A DNA stretch of 64,000 nt from Janthinobacterium fluminis (GCF_028595325.1 NZ_JAQQXR010000002.1:496001-560000), one strand, 5' to 3'. Shown: positions 24,806 through 35,104, counted from the first letter of the stretch. The notes: a model not told the origin generated them from the sequence alone. Program-made: numbers and translations.

Positions 24806-26330
24806 TTATTTGGCGGCAATAGGAAAAAGTCCTTATGTATCAAGCACATCGGAAGCGGGCTGGGCACTTACGCACAAAGTTGTCCACAGAATATGTGTGG
24901 AACTATTAGGTCGCTCCGGCGCATGGGAGCGACGGCCGCTTCGACGCCGTCCGGCTTGCATCGAGTTTTCTTGCCGTATTTTTGCGCAGGGTAAAAATAT
25001 TATTTTAAATCAAAGGCTTATATTATTGTAGCGCTCCTTGCTAACAATCTTATCCACAGAATATGTGCAGAACTGAGCGGCGGACGGTGGTGTGGATGAT
25101 AATTTTTCCACGGCTGAATGCCTGCAAGCCCCCTGGAATTGCTTTTTGTATAGCTGCCTGTTTTTTGTGCTTGGCAAAAAACTCCTTTGAAATCAAGGGT
25201 GTTGTGTAGTGTCAAATACCTTGCTAACAATCTTATCCACAAAAGATGTGCGGAACTTCTAACGTCGTCGGGCTTCACGGTGGACAAGTCTGCTTGCACA
25301 GCCTGCGGCGCGCGATTTTGGGCTTTTTCCGCCAGATTTGGCAATATTTTGTACTGTGCAATATTTTTGTGCAGGATAGGAAAATCCTTATAAATCAAGG
25401 TACTTAGGCAATGCACATCGGCTTGCGCACAATCTTGTCCACAGAATGTGTGTAGAACTTATGCTTTACCGCAATGCAGGGCTTGCGAACAGGATGCCGT
25501 TTTCCTGCCTTATTTTTGGGCTGTGGGAAAATATCCTTATAAATCAATGACCTTGCCGCCCATTAATAATCTTGCTCACAATCTTGTCCACAATAAATGT
25601 GCAGAACTGGGGTGGCGCGCATGCGTCGGCGACGCGAAACGCTGGGGCGCGATCAGCGCGCTATGCGGAAAGCCCTGTTTAGGCAGCATGCCACTAATTT
25701 GCGCATGGGAATATATATGATATAAATCAATGGCTTAGATTAGAGTTGTATGCCTTGCTAACAATCTTATCCACAAAATATGTGCAGAAGTCCACATTGT
25801 CCGGGCGGCCGCTGCCTTCTGTTTCGCGGCGCCGGCAAACTGCATTGTTGGCGGCCGCTGAGCGCTTGCCAGGTGCTGCCGGGCAAGTAATCGAGGCTGC
25901 CCTATTTTTGCGCATGGAAATATTAATTATATAAATCAATGGCTTGAGGGGGGATGGATAGGCTTGCTCACAATCTTATCCACAGAAGATGTGCAGAACT
26001 TTGCGCCACCTCAAAGCGGTCGGATGGCTTGCCTGTACGGCGTGTGCACGGGCTATGCCGTATTTTTGCGCATGCAAATTTAAATGATATAAATCAATGA
26101 CTTGACGAGGAGGGGGCGGCCTTGCGCACAATCTTATCCACAGAAGATGTGCAGAACTCCACAACTGAACTGTTCAGCCTGTCGGCCGGCGGCGCTCCGG
26201 CCGTCCCGGTGGATATCTGCGCCGCTGCCATGTTTTTACTCATGGCAAAAATATCCTTATAAATCAAGGTGCTTGGCGATTGTTAATTCGCTTGCTAACA
26301 ATCTTATCCACAGAATATGTGCAAAAACCG
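24806..26330 (+). repeat. Array of nine DnaA-box modules with AT-rich blocks
   Basis: Nine boxes reading TTATCCACA or TTGTCCACA, all on the plus strand, start at 24880, 25050, 25233, 25435, 25584, 25767, 25976, 26134 and 26304, with spacings of 149-209 bases. TTATCCACA is the perfect E. coli DnaA box. The flanks are conserved too: CTTGCTAACAATC (or CTTGCKCACAATC) before the box and GAATATGTGCAGAACT after it. Each box is preceded, 30-50 bases upstream, by an AT-rich block with TATTTTTGCGCATGG and CCTTATAAATCAATG elements (starting near 24806, 24977, 25161, 25361, 25511, 25695, 25903, 26061 and 26232). Between each box and the next AT block lie 50-110 GC-rich bases that are not shared among units. 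No gene is visible. The array may titrate or load DnaA, or be an unrecognised regulatory locus; it is not next to dnaA. Confidence 0.85.
25008..26104 (+). promoter_or_regulatory. IHF-consensus sites inside the DnaA-box array
   Basis: The AT-rich blocks end in a segment of the form AATCAANNNNTTR. Four copies match the IHF consensus WATCAANNNNTTR exactly: 25008-25020, 25725-25737, 25934-25946 and 26092-26104. Other units keep ATCAA but have the TT shifted by one base. Each lies about 30 bases upstream of a DnaA box. IHF binding is inferred from sequence only. Confidence 0.5.
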
Positions 26331-26395
26331 CCATGTCTAGACCTGACCCCAATGTTGCGGTGGATAAAACCGACATGTCTAGACCTGACCCCAAA
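26323..26395. repeat. Direct repeat with CATGTCTAGACCTGACCCC
   Basis: The 19-base core CATGTCTAGACCTGACCCC occurs at 26332-26350 and again at 26374-26392, each preceded by AAAACCG and followed by AA, giving a 42-base period. The second copy ends about 80 bases before exbB. The core contains TCTAGA. It resembles short dispersed repeats of the REP kind, but it differs from the GGGGACAGACC palindromes. No transposase is nearby. Confidence 0.75.
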
Positions 26396-26474
26396 GTTTC
26401 TGGGCTTACATTGCGCCATTGCGCTTGCCTGTGCGTACAATAGGCGTTTGCGCCCCATTTTTCAGGAGTTTGTG

Positions 26475-27080
26475 TTGCTCGCTATTTTTCATGCCGCTGG
26501 CTGGCCTATCTGGCTGTTGTTGGTCGCCTCTGTCGTCGCCGTGGCGTTGATCGTCGAGCGTTTGCTGTATTTGCGCCGCAGTAAGATTTTGCCGCGTAAG
26601 TTGCTCGATGAGGTGGTGAAGGTGTATCGCGGCGCGCAGATCAGCGCCGATACGCTGGAGAAGCTGGAGCAGAATTCGCCGCTCGGCGTGGTGCTCGCCG
26701 CCGCGCTGCGCAATGTCGATTCGCCGCGCGAGGTGATGAAGGAGTCGATCGAGGAGGCCGGCAGCGGCGTGGCCCATGTGCTGGAGCGTTTTTTGACGAC
26801 GCTGGGCACGATTGCGACGCTGGCGCCGTTGATGGGCTTGTTCGGCACCGTGGTCGGCATGATCGAGATTTTCGGTTCGCAGAACGCCGGCGGCGCGAAT
26901 CCGACGCAGTTGGCGCATGGTATTTCGGTGGCGCTGTATAACACGGGTTTCGGGTTGGCGATCGCCATGCCGACGCTGGTGTTTTACCGCCATTTCCGCG
27001 CCCTGGTCGATAGTTTCATCATTGAGATGGAGCAGCAGGCCGTCAAGTTCGTCGATATCGTTCACAGTGCGCGCAAATGA
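26475..27080 (+). CDS. exbB: ExbB/TolQ-type proton channel protein
   Basis: This 201-residue MotA/TolQ/ExbB family protein has three membrane helices: near the N-terminus (GWPIWLLLVASVVAVALIVE), and at about residues 100-125 and 145-170, with the conserved APLMGLFGTVVGMIE segment and GISVALYNTGFGLAIAMPTLVFYR. It uses the proton gradient with ExbD to energise TonB or Tol systems. The start is probably TTG at 26475, six bases after AGGAG, giving MLAIFHAAGWP like its homologues; GTG at 26472 is an alternative. The frame is open from 26280 but runs through the repeats there. It overlaps exbD by 4 bases. Confidence 0.93.
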   Translation: MLAIFHAAGWPIWLLLVASVVAVALIVERLLYLRRSKILPRKLLDEVVKVYRGAQISADTLEKLEQNSPLGVVLAAALRNVDSPREVMKESIEEAGSGVAHVLERFLTTLGTIATLAPLMGLFGTVVGMIEIFGSQNAGGANPTQLAHGISVALYNTGFGLAIAMPTLVFYRHFRALVDSFIIEMEQQAVKFVDIVHSARK

Positions 27081-27520
27081 ATTTCCGTAAAGGTAAGGGG
27101 CGCGAGGATCCCGAAATCAATCTGATTCCTTTCATCGATGTGTTGTTGGTGATTTTGATTTTTTTGATGGTGACGACGACGTATAGCAAGTTCACCGAGT
27201 TGCAGATCACCTTGCCGACGGCCGACGCCAGCAAGGCGGTGGAGAAGCCGAACGAGATCAATGTGACGGTCGACGCCAAGGGCAATTACACGGTGAATCA
27301 TGTGGCCGTGTCTTTCCGCGACGCGGCCGGTCTGGCCGATGCCTTGCGCGAGGCGGCCCTGGAGGCGAACCAGGGTAAGCCGCCGGCGCAGACGCCGGTG
27401 GTGATCGTCAATGCCGACCAGTTTGCGATGCATCAGATGGTGATTAATGTGATGGAGGCGGCGCGTTTGGCCGGCTATGAGAAGCTGACGTTCGCCGCGC
27501 AGGCCGGCGCTAAAAAGTAA
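27077..27520 (+). CDS. exbD: ExbD/TolR-type biopolymer transport protein
   Basis: This 147-residue protein has a short cytoplasmic N-terminus, one membrane helix with the functional Asp (INLIPFIDVLLVILIFLMV) and a periplasmic domain ending KLTFAAQ. It partners the ExbB channel, and its start overlaps the exbB stop (ATGA), so they are translationally coupled. The following lpxK-ycaR-kdsB genes are in the same direction and spacing, a common betaproteobacterial operon. Confidence 0.94.
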   Translation: MNFRKGKGREDPEINLIPFIDVLLVILIFLMVTTTYSKFTELQITLPTADASKAVEKPNEINVTVDAKGNYTVNHVAVSFRDAAGLADALREAALEANQGKPPAQTPVVIVNADQFAMHQMVINVMEAARLAGYEKLTFAAQAGAKK

Positions 27521-27572
27521 TCCGATCCCAGGGGGCGCCGGCCGGCGCGCCCGCTCCCTTTCCCTCCCTTGC

Positions 27573-28661
27573 ATGCCGACTTCCCGCCCGCTCCAGTCCC
27601 CACTTTCCGCTCCGCCGCAGCCGTCCCGGTTGGAGGCGACCCTGACCCGCAATTGGTTGCGCCGCGGTGCGCTGGCCTGCGCCTTGTGGCCGCTGTCCTT
27701 GTTGTTCGGCGCGCTGAGCGCGGCGCGCGCCGCTTTGTTCCGGGCCGGTGTGCTGAAGTCGGCGCGCTTGCCGGTGCCGGTGGTGGTGGTGGGGAATATT
27801 TTTATCGGCGGCACGGGCAAGACGCCGTTGACGATCTGGCTGGTGCAGGCGCTGCGCGAGCGCGGCTTGCGGCCCGGCGTGATTTCGCGCGGGCATGGCA
27901 GCCGCGACCGCTCGCCACGTCCGGTGACGCCGCAGTCGACGCCGGGCGAGGTCGGCGACGAGCCGCTGTTGATCGCCCAGCACGGCCGCTGTCCGGTGGT
28001 GGTGGGGCGCGACCGCGCCGCCGCCGGCAGCGCACTGCTGGCCGCGTATCCGGATGTCGATGTGTTGATCGCCGATGACGGTTTGCAGCATTACGCCTTG
28101 CAGCGCGACGTGGAGATTGTCTTGTTCGACGGCCGCGGCGTTGGCAACGGCTGGTTGTTGCCGGCCGGCCCGCTGCGCGAGGGGCCGCGGCGGCGCCGCG
28201 ATTTCACGGTGGTGAATACGCCGCTGTTGACGGCGGATTTGCGGGCGGCGCTGGCCGGGCCGGGCGGCGCCGCGTTCCAGATGCAGTTGCTCGGCGAGTT
28301 CGCCGAGCGCTTGGCCGAGCGCGCCGAGCGCATGCCGCTGGCCTTGCTGGCCGGCGGCGGCCGGCGCATCGTCGCGGCCGCCGGCATCGGCAATCCCGGG
28401 CGCTTTTTCAGCATGCTGAAAAGCGCCGGCGTGCAGTGCGCGGAACTGCCTTTGCCGGACCATCATGATTTCCTCGACCGGCCGTTTGCGGACGTCGACG
28501 CGGACATCATCTTGATCACGGAGAAGGATGCAGTAAAATGTGCGCAAATTGAATATCTCAAAGACGATCCGAGACTGTGGGTCGTTCCGGTCACGGCGCG
28601 CATCGATGCCGCGCTGGCCCAACAAATTGTGGAGAAATGTCGTGGATACTCGACTGCTTGA
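27573..28661 (+). CDS. lpxK: Tetraacyldisaccharide 4'-kinase
   Basis: This 362-residue inner-membrane kinase phosphorylates the lipid A precursor tetraacyldisaccharide 1-phosphate to give lipid IVA. The sequence has an N-terminal membrane-associated helix ([17 protein letters not shown]), the P-loop [19 protein letters not shown], the RGHGSR motif, [10 protein letters not shown], and the [36 protein letters not shown] region. Length is normal. It overlaps the ycaR start by 20 bases. Confidence 0.95.
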   Translation: MPTSRPLQSPLSAPPQPSRLEATLTRNWLRRGALACALWPLSLLFGALSAARAALFRAGVLKSARLPVPVVVVGNIFIGGTGKTPLTIWLVQALRERGLRPGVISRGHGSRDRSPRPVTPQSTPGEVGDEPLLIAQHGRCPVVVGRDRAAAGSALLAAYPDVDVLIADDGLQHYALQRDVEIVLFDGRGVGNGWLLPAGPLREGPRRRRDFTVVNTPLLTADLRAALAGPGGAAFQMQLLGEFAERLAERAERMPLALLAGGGRRIVAAAGIGNPGRFFSMLKSAGVQCAELPLPDHHDFLDRPFADVDADIILITEKDAVKCAQIEYLKDDPRLWVVPVTARIDAALAQQIVEKCRGYSTA

Positions 28662-28818
28662 TATCTTGGTTTGCCCTATTTGCAAGGGCCCGCTCGAACA
28701 CGACAAGAAGGCGCTGGAGTTGATCTGCCGCGCCGACCGCCTTGCCTATCCTATCCGCGACGGCATTCCGATCATGTGGGCCGACCAGGCCCGCACGCTG
28801 CAAGACGCCGTCGAATAA
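28642..28818 (+). CDS. ycaR: Trm112-family protein YcaR (UPF0434)
   Basis: This 58-residue protein has the standard [20 protein letters not shown] and [11 protein letters not shown] motifs of the UPF0434/YcaR group, a small zinc-ribbon-like fold related to Trm112. Only one CxxC pair is seen. The start is a GTG at 28642, preceded by GGAGA with a 6-base spacing, and it lies 20 bases inside the lpxK end. It is a standard member of the lpxK-kdsB operon; its role is unknown. Confidence 0.92.
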   Translation: MDTRLLDILVCPICKGPLEHDKKALELICRADRLAYPIRDGIPIMWADQARTLQDAVE

Positions 28819-28831
28819 GGCCGCCTGCAGC

Positions 28832-29584
28832 ATGTCTTTCATTGTGATCATTCCGGCGCGGCTGGCCTCGACGCGCCTGCCGAACAAGCCTTTGGCCGAT
28901 CTCGGCGGCAAGCCGATGGTGGTGCGGGTGGCCGAGCGCGCCGCCGCCTCCGGTGCGGTGCGCATTATCGTCGCCACCGACCATGAGGATATCCGCGCCG
29001 CCTGCGAGCGGCACGGCGTCGAGGTGTGCATGACGCGCGCCGACCATCCGTCCGGCACCGACCGCATCGCCGAGGTGGCGCGCACGCTGCAGTTGCCGCC
29101 GCAGGCCGTGGTCGTCAATTTGCAGGGCGACGAGCCCTTGATCGATCCGGCCCTGCTGGCCGCCGCCGCCGCGCAGATCAGCGCGACGGTGCCGATGGCC
29201 ACCTGCGCCCATCCGCTGCGCGAGGCCGCCGACGTGTTCAATCCGAACGTCGTCAAGGTGGTGCTGGACAAGGCCGGGCGCGCGCTGTATTTCTCGCGCG
29301 CGGCGATCCCCTGGCACCGCGACGGCTTCGCGCAATCGACGCAGGCGCTGCCGGACGCTTACGCGCCGCTGCGCCACATCGGCCTCTACGCCTACAGCAA
29401 CGCTTTCCTGCAAGCCTATCCGGATCTGGCGGTGTCGCCGCTGGAGTCGGTCGAGGCGCTGGAGCAGTTGCGCGTGCTGTGGCACGGTTATCCGATTGCC
29501 GTGCATGTGACGGCGTCGGCGCCGGCGGCCGGCGTGGACACGCCGGAAGATTTGGCGCGCGTCAGGTTGCATTTCGCGCAGTGA
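28832..29584 (+). CDS. kdsB: 3-deoxy-manno-octulosonate cytidylyltransferase
   Basis: This 250-residue enzyme activates Kdo as CMP-Kdo for lipopolysaccharide core synthesis. It has the cytidylyltransferase start [27 protein letters not shown], the [11 protein letters not shown] motif, ATDHEDI, and [13 protein letters not shown] and [12 protein letters not shown] further on. It starts 13 bases after ycaR, consistent with a shared transcript. Length is normal for KdsB. Confidence 0.96.
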   Translation: MSFIVIIPARLASTRLPNKPLADLGGKPMVVRVAERAAASGAVRIIVATDHEDIRAACERHGVEVCMTRADHPSGTDRIAEVARTLQLPPQAVVVNLQGDEPLIDPALLAAAAAQISATVPMATCAHPLREAADVFNPNVVKVVLDKAGRALYFSRAAIPWHRDGFAQSTQALPDAYAPLRHIGLYAYSNAFLQAYPDLAVSPLESVEALEQLRVLWHGYPIAVHVTASAPAAGVDTPEDLARVRLHFAQ

Positions 29585-29677
29585 GCGCGGTATTGCGCTA
29601 ACACAGGAAAAAACGATGTTTTGAGGCCAAAAAGACGCCAAACACTGCGTTTGATCAATCTCGCCATGTCAAATCGG

Positions 29678-29709
29678 CCACAAAGTTACGTTCCGCTGAA
29701 CTTTTGTGG
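29678..29709 (+). promoter_or_regulatory. Hairpin in the adk leader
   Basis: CCACAAAGTT and AACTTTTGTGG, separated by 11 bases, form a 10-base stem with one bulged base, about 85 bases before adk. There is no T run, so it may be an RNA leader structure or a binding palindrome. I cannot say which. Confidence 0.35.
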
Positions 29710-29785
29710 TAAGTTCCGTAGGAAGATAGTCAGATCAGCATCATCAAGTTTGCAGCACACCACCATATCCCCATATCTGTTTTAG

Positions 29786-30451
<666 letters not shown>

Positions 30452-30465
30452 GCATCACCCGAAAG

Positions 30466-30490
30466 AGCGGACCGTGTGTCCGCTTTTTTT
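30466..30490 (+). terminator. Rho-independent terminator of adk
   Basis: AGCGGAC and GTCCGCT form a 7-base stem with a 5-base loop, followed by a run of T to 30490. It lies 15 bases after the adk stop. Confidence 0.9.
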
Positions 30491-30662
30491 GCGCCCGAGC
30501 GCGGCGCCGCCGTCCCGTTTTCGCTTGGTCCGCCCCTCCCCGGGCGGGCGTTGCAAGGTTTTGCAGTACGCAGGTTGGTTGGCTGCGCGTGTCTATCCGG
30601 CACGGCCGGCAGTTTTCTGAGTGTCGTAGTGGTAGTGCTTGATCTAAAACAAAGGGGACAAT

Positions 30663-32780
30663 ATGGCAGCTAGTCTTTGCTTCGCGATAATCTGCGGCGT
30701 CATCGCCGTCGTGTATGGTCTGTGGTCCCGTAGTTGGATTTTGCGCCAGGATGCGGGCAACGCCCGCATGCAGGAAATCGCCCTGGCGATCCAGCAGGGC
30801 GCGGCCGCTTATCTGGCGCGCCAGTACCGCACCATCGCCATCGTCGGCGTGGTGTTGTTGATCGTGATTTTCGCCTTGCTGGGCGCGCAGACGGCGCTCG
30901 GTTTCTTCATCGGTTCGGTGCTCTCCGGCGCCTGCGGCTTCATCGGCATGAACGTGTCGGTGCGCGCCAATGTGCGCACGGCGCAGGCGGCCACGCGGGG
31001 CATGAACGAGGCGCTTGACGTCGCCTTCAAGGGCGGCGCCATCACCGGCATGCTGGTGGTCGGCCTGGGCCTGCTGGGCGTGACGCTGTTCTACTGGATG
31101 CTGATGTCGGGCGCCCCGGCCGGCGCCGACCAGCACAAGGTGATCCAGCCGCTGATCGGCCTGGCCTTCGGCGCCTCGCTCATTTCCATCTTCGCCCGTC
31201 TGGGCGGCGGCATCTTCACCAAGGGCGCCGACGTCGGCGCCGACCTCGTCGGCAAGGTCGAGGCGGGCATTCCCGAGGACGACCCGCGCAATCCGGCCGT
31301 GATCGCCGATAACGTCGGCGACAACGTCGGCGACTGCGCCGGCATGGCCGCCGACCTGTTCGAAACCTATGTCGTGACGCTGATCGCGACGATGCTGCTG
31401 GGCGCCCTGCTGATCAGCGGCTCCGGCGCCGCCATCATTTATCCCCTGCTGCTGGGCGCCGTGTCCATCATCGCCTCCATCGTCGGCTGCTCGATGGTGA
31501 AGGCCCAGCCGGGCAAGAAAATCATGTCGGCGCTGTACACCGGCCTGTGGTGGGCCGCGGGCCTGTCGCTGATCGGCTTCGCCGTCGTCACCTGGATGCT
31601 GTGGCCGGACGAGGCGATGCGCATGAAGATGATGGGCTCGACCGTGGTCGGCATCGTCCTCACCGGGCTGATGGTCTACATCACCGAGTACTACACGGGC
31701 ACCGACTTCCATCCGGTGCGGCATATCGCCGAGGCTTCCACCACCGGGCACGGCACCAACATCATCGCCGGCCTGGGCGTGTCGATGAAGTCGACCGCCT
31801 ATCCGGTGCTGGCCGTGTGCGCGGCCATCCTGGTGGCCTACCAGCTGGGCGGTTTGTACGGTATCGCGATCGCCGCCACGTCGATGCTGTCGATGGCCGG
31901 CATCGTCGTCGCGCTCGACGCCTACGGCCCGATCACCGACAACGCCGGCGGCATCGCCGAAATGTCGGGCCTGCCCGATTCCGTGCGCGCCATCACCGAT
32001 CCGCTGGACGCCGTCGGCAACACCACCAAGGCCGTCACCAAGGGCTACGCGATCGGCTCGGCCGGCCTGGCCGCGCTGGTGCTGTTCGCCGACTACACGC
32101 ACGCGCTGGAATCGGTCGGGCAGCACATCACTTTCGATTTGTCGAATCCGATGGTGATCGTCGGCCTGTTCATCGGCGGCCTGATCCCCTATCTGTTCGG
32201 GGCGATGGCGATGGAGGCGGTGGGGCGGGCGGCCGGCGCCGTGGTGGTCGAGGTGCGCCGCCAGTTCCGCGACATCAAGGGCATCATGGACGGCAGCGGC
32301 AAGCCTGAGTACGACAAGGCGGTGGATATGCTGACGGCGTCGGCGATCCGGGAAATGATCGTGCCCTCGCTGCTGCCGGTGGTGGTGCCGATTGTCGTCG
32401 GCATGCTGCTCGGGCCGGCCGCGCTGGGCGGCCTGTTGATGGGCACCATCGTCACCGGCCTGTTCGTCGCCATTTCGATGACGACGGGCGGCGGCGCCTG
32501 GGATAACGCCAAGAAGTATATTGAGGATGGCAATTTCGGCGGCAAGGGTTCGGACGCGCACAAGGCGGCCGTCACCGGCGACACCGTCGGCGATCCCTAC
32601 AAGGACACGGCCGGCCCGGCCGTCAATCCCCTGATTAAGATCATCAACATCGTCGCGCTGCTGCTGGTGCCGCTGCTGCCGGCCAGCGGCTGGCTGGCGG
32701 TCGGCGCGCCGGTGGCGCTGCACGCGCCGGCGGCCGTGACGGCGCCGGCGCCGGCCGTCGTCGTCGCGCCGGCCCAGTAA
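30663..32780 (+). CDS. hppA: Membrane-bound proton-translocating pyrophosphatase
   Basis: This 705-residue multi-spanning membrane pump hydrolyses pyrophosphate and moves H+ across the cytoplasmic membrane. Visible features are about 15-16 hydrophobic segments, the catalytic [47 protein letters not shown] region (split here between residues about 190 and 235), and the second acidic loop near the C-terminus ([21 protein letters not shown]). [16 protein letters not shown] has Lys where K+-dependent forms have Ala, so it is probably the potassium-independent type. The C-terminus has an Ala/Pro/Val-rich extension. It is downstream of adk but has its own leader. Confidence 0.96.
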   Translation: MAASLCFAIICGVIAVVYGLWSRSWILRQDAGNARMQEIALAIQQGAAAYLARQYRTIAIVGVVLLIVIFALLGAQTALGFFIGSVLSGACGFIGMNVSVRANVRTAQAATRGMNEALDVAFKGGAITGMLVVGLGLLGVTLFYWMLMSGAPAGADQHKVIQPLIGLAFGASLISIFARLGGGIFTKGADVGADLVGKVEAGIPEDDPRNPAVIADNVGDNVGDCAGMAADLFETYVVTLIATMLLGALLISGSGAAIIYPLLLGAVSIIASIVGCSMVKAQPGKKIMSALYTGLWWAAGLSLIGFAVVTWMLWPDEAMRMKMMGSTVVGIVLTGLMVYITEYYTGTDFHPVRHIAEASTTGHGTNIIAGLGVSMKSTAYPVLAVCAAILVAYQLGGLYGIAIAATSMLSMAGIVVALDAYGPITDNAGGIAEMSGLPDSVRAITDPLDAVGNTTKAVTKGYAIGSAGLAALVLFADYTHALESVGQHITFDLSNPMVIVGLFIGGLIPYLFGAMAMEAVGRAAGAVVVEVRRQFRDIKGIMDGSGKPEYDKAVDMLTASAIREMIVPSLLPVVVPIVVGMLLGPAALGGLLMGTIVTGLFVAISMTTGGGAWDNAKKYIEDGNFGGKGSDAHKAAVTGDTVGDPYKDTAGPAVNPLIKIINIVALLLVPLLPASGWLAVGAPVALHAPAAVTAPAPAVVVAPAQ

Positions 32781-32800
32781 GGGGCGGCACGCGGCGGCGG

Positions 32801-32828
32801 GGGGCCGGCCTGCTCAGGGGCCGGCCCC
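32801..32828. terminator. Hairpin between convergent hppA and TonB receptor genes
   Basis: GGGGCCGGCC and GGCCGGCCCC form a 10-base stem with an 8-base loop between the two convergent genes. It lacks a T run on either strand, so a bidirectional terminator is plausible but not certain. Confidence 0.45.
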
Positions 32829-32843
32829 GTTATCACGCCCGGC

Positions 32844-34868
32844 TCAGAAGTTCGACGTCGCGCCGACAAATACGCGCCGGCCCGGCACGTAGTAGTTGAC
32901 GGCGCCGTCCGCCTTCGGCCCCTTCTTGAACAGGTTCTCGATGCCGGCGCGCAGGGTGAACTGCTGGCCCAGCTTGTACGATGCGAGCGCGTCGACGATG
33001 CGGTAAGCCTTGGTCTGCACATTGCCGCCGTCCAGTTGCTTGCCGGTGTACTGGTGCGTCACTTCCGCATACAGCTGATCGTTGACTTGCCAGCCCAGCG
33101 CCGAGAACACCGACACTTTCGGCGTCGCCAGCAGGTTGGCGCCGGTGCTCAGGTTCTTCGCCTCGGCCATGTATGTCAGGTTGTTGCGCAAACTGATGTC
33201 TTTGCTGAGCGGTATTGTCGCCGTCGCCTCGACGCCGCTGGTGCGCGCCTTCTGGATGTTCTGCATCTTGGTCCACCAATAACCGTGCGCCTTGCCCAAG
33301 GGCGCGTAGTCGATCTTGTTCTTGAAGTTGGTGCGGAAATAGGTCAGGCCCAGGTCCCAGCCGGCGCGGGCGTAGGCGACGCCGATTTCGCCGCTCTCGC
33401 TGGTTTCCGGTTTCAGGTCGGCGTTGCCGGCCATGTAGCAACCTTCGTTGACGTAGCCGAGCGGGCGCAGGCTGCCGCAGCCGTTGCCGCCGGACTGGGT
33501 CGCCGCGCTCGGCGAGTTTTCCTTCAGGCTGGGGGCGCGGAAGCCTTTCGACACGCCGCCGCGCACGGTCCACTCCGGCAGCGGATGGTAAACCAGGTAG
33601 ACGCGCGGGCTGGTATTGTTGCCGAACTTGCCGTGGTGGTCGAGGCGGGCGCCCAGCGTCGCCGTCAAGTCTTCGCGCAGGTAGATCTGGTCTTCGGCGA
33701 ACAGGGCCGAGGTGGAGCCCGACAGCGAGGCGCCGGACACCTCCTTGCCGTTGTAATCGGACGGCACGGTGCCGATGGTGTCCGTGTTCGTCAGTTTTTC
33801 GCGCTTCCACTGGCCGCCCAGCGTCAGCAACTGCTCGAAGCCGAAGTTGAGGCGCTTTTCCAGCGTCGCGTCGAAGGCCGTGTCGGACGATTTGGCGGTC
33901 GCTTCGGCGATTTTGTTGTCGTAGTCGTTGTGGTAGAGATTGATCTTGGTCTTGCCGAAACTCCAGCGGCCCTCATGGCCGATGCCGACGCTGGTGCGCA
34001 CCAGCTCGCTCGCGCCCCAGGCGGGCTGCACGGGCCGGTTCTTGGCGTTGAGCTGCGACGAGGCCGTCGCGCGTTGCTTGCCGTAGCTGGCGTCCAGCGA
34101 CAGGTTCTGGTTCGGCGCCAGCGCCCAGTTCAACTGGCCCGTGACGGTGTCGTTGCGTTCGCCGCCCACGCCGCCGTGGAGCCCGCCGCTGGTGTCGTCC
34201 GGATTCTGCCGCGTCTGGCTGACGCCGAGGCGCACGCCGACGCCGTCGGCCAGCGGGCCGGCCAGGTTCAGGCCGAGCTGGTGCGCCGTGCCGCGGTCGC
34301 TGTCCTGCGGCCGCGTGTAGTTGGCCGTGGCCGAGCCGGCCCATTTTTTCGGCACCTTGCGGGTGATGATGTTAATCACGCCGCCCATGGCGTCGGAGCC
34401 GTACAGCGAGGACATCGGCCCGCGCACCACTTCGATGCGTTCGATCATCTCGGGGGAGATCCAGTTCAAGTCCTGCCGGCCCAGGTCGGGGCGGTAGTTG
34501 GTGTCGGCCGAATTGCCCTGGCGCTTGCCGTCGACGAGGATCAGCGTGTATTTGTCGGGCAGGCCGCGCAGCTTGATCTTCGATTGGTCGCCGGTCGGGC
34601 TGTTGCCGCCGCTTACGCCGGGGATGCGCCGCAGCAGGGTGGCCAGGTCGTACACGGGCTGGCGCTCGATCTCTTCGCGGCTGATGACGCTGATGCTGGC
34701 CGGGGCGTCGTGGATGTCGAGCGCAGCGCCCGAGGCCGTCACCACCACCACCGGCAACGGAGCGGCGTCGCGCACCGGCTCCGGATTGGCCCAGGCGCTG
34801 CCGACGGCGATGCTCAGCACACAAGGGATCAAGCGCAGGGAACGTCGCGCCGTGTTTCGATTCTTCAT
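32844..34868 (-). CDS. TonB-dependent siderophore receptor (CirA/FepA-like)
   Basis: This 674-residue outer membrane receptor has a signal peptide (LRLIPCVLSIAVGSAWA), a TonB-box-like PVVVVTASG, a complete plug (DAPASISVISREEIERQPVYDLATLLRRIPGVSGG, IKLRGLPDKYTLILVDGKRQ, IERIEVVRGPMSSLYGSDAMGGVINIITRK in parts) and a beta-barrel ending VFVGATSNF. It resembles catecholate siderophore or colicin I receptors. I chose the start MKNRNTARRS at 34868; the frame is open to 34889. A Fur-box-like sequence lies upstream, so iron limitation probably induces it. The exact siderophore is unknown. It is divergent from a His-rich protein gene. Confidence 0.92.
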   Translation of the reverse strand: MKNRNTARRSLRLIPCVLSIAVGSAWANPEPVRDAAPLPVVVVTASGAALDIHDAPASISVISREEIERQPVYDLATLLRRIPGVSGGNSPTGDQSKIKLRGLPDKYTLILVDGKRQGNSADTNYRPDLGRQDLNWISPEMIERIEVVRGPMSSLYGSDAMGGVINIITRKVPKKWAGSATANYTRPQDSDRGTAHQLGLNLAGPLADGVGVRLGVSQTRQNPDDTSGGLHGGVGGERNDTVTGQLNWALAPNQNLSLDASYGKQRATASSQLNAKNRPVQPAWGASELVRTSVGIGHEGRWSFGKTKINLYHNDYDNKIAEATAKSSDTAFDATLEKRLNFGFEQLLTLGGQWKREKLTNTDTIGTVPSDYNGKEVSGASLSGSTSALFAEDQIYLREDLTATLGARLDHHGKFGNNTSPRVYLVYHPLPEWTVRGGVSKGFRAPSLKENSPSAATQSGGNGCGSLRPLGYVNEGCYMAGNADLKPETSESGEIGVAYARAGWDLGLTYFRTNFKNKIDYAPLGKAHGYWWTKMQNIQKARTSGVEATATIPLSKDISLRNNLTYMAEAKNLSTGANLLATPKVSVFSALGWQVNDQLYAEVTHQYTGKQLDGGNVQTKAYRIVDALASYKLGQQFTLRAGIENLFKKGPKADGAVNYYVPGRRVFVGATSNF

Positions 34869-34928
34869 ACCAGCCTTCAATGTTGTCAATGGGGCGGACG
34901 ATGCCCGGGTCTTGTCTATTTCTTAATT

Positions 34929-34952
34929 GCGAATGAGAGTGATTCGCATTGC
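34929..34952. promoter_or_regulatory. Fur box upstream of TonB receptor
   Basis: The sequence GAATGAGAGTGATTCGCATT with its flanks is a good match to the known Fur box pattern of AATGAGAATNATTCTCATT. It lies about 65 bases upstream of the receptor start and 150 bases upstream of the divergent gene at 35105. Binding by Fur is predicted from the sequence. Confidence 0.8.
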
Positions 34953-35104
34953 GGTGTTAACTTTACACCACAGTAGTGATTTTTGGCAAGCTTGGAACTG
35001 GCCGCGATTAAAGAGTGAGAAATTGTTACCGGCGCTTTTCTTTCGCGGGGCACCTGCCAATAATGAGTTCACCTTCATCGGATTTCGAAGGCCGGAGGCG
35101 CATC

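Noticed and set aside
25018-25416. Open frames inside the DnaA-box array (also 25727-25939, 25976-26164, 26264-26458)
   Set aside because: They run across repeated DnaA-box modules, have no ribosome site and share no family. The repetition produces the frames.
24806-26330. CRISPR array
   Set aside because: The repeats are about 100 bases long and imperfect, spacers vary from 50 to 110 bases, and no cas genes are present.
24806-26330. Integron attC array or plasmid iterons
   Set aside because: No integrase or cassette genes, no attC-like folding, and the spacing is far too large and irregular for iterons.
24806-26330. Chromosomal oriC
   Set aside because: The usual neighbours (dnaA, dnaN, gyrB, rpmH) are absent and the spacing of boxes is wider than in known oriC. 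I cannot exclude an accessory origin.
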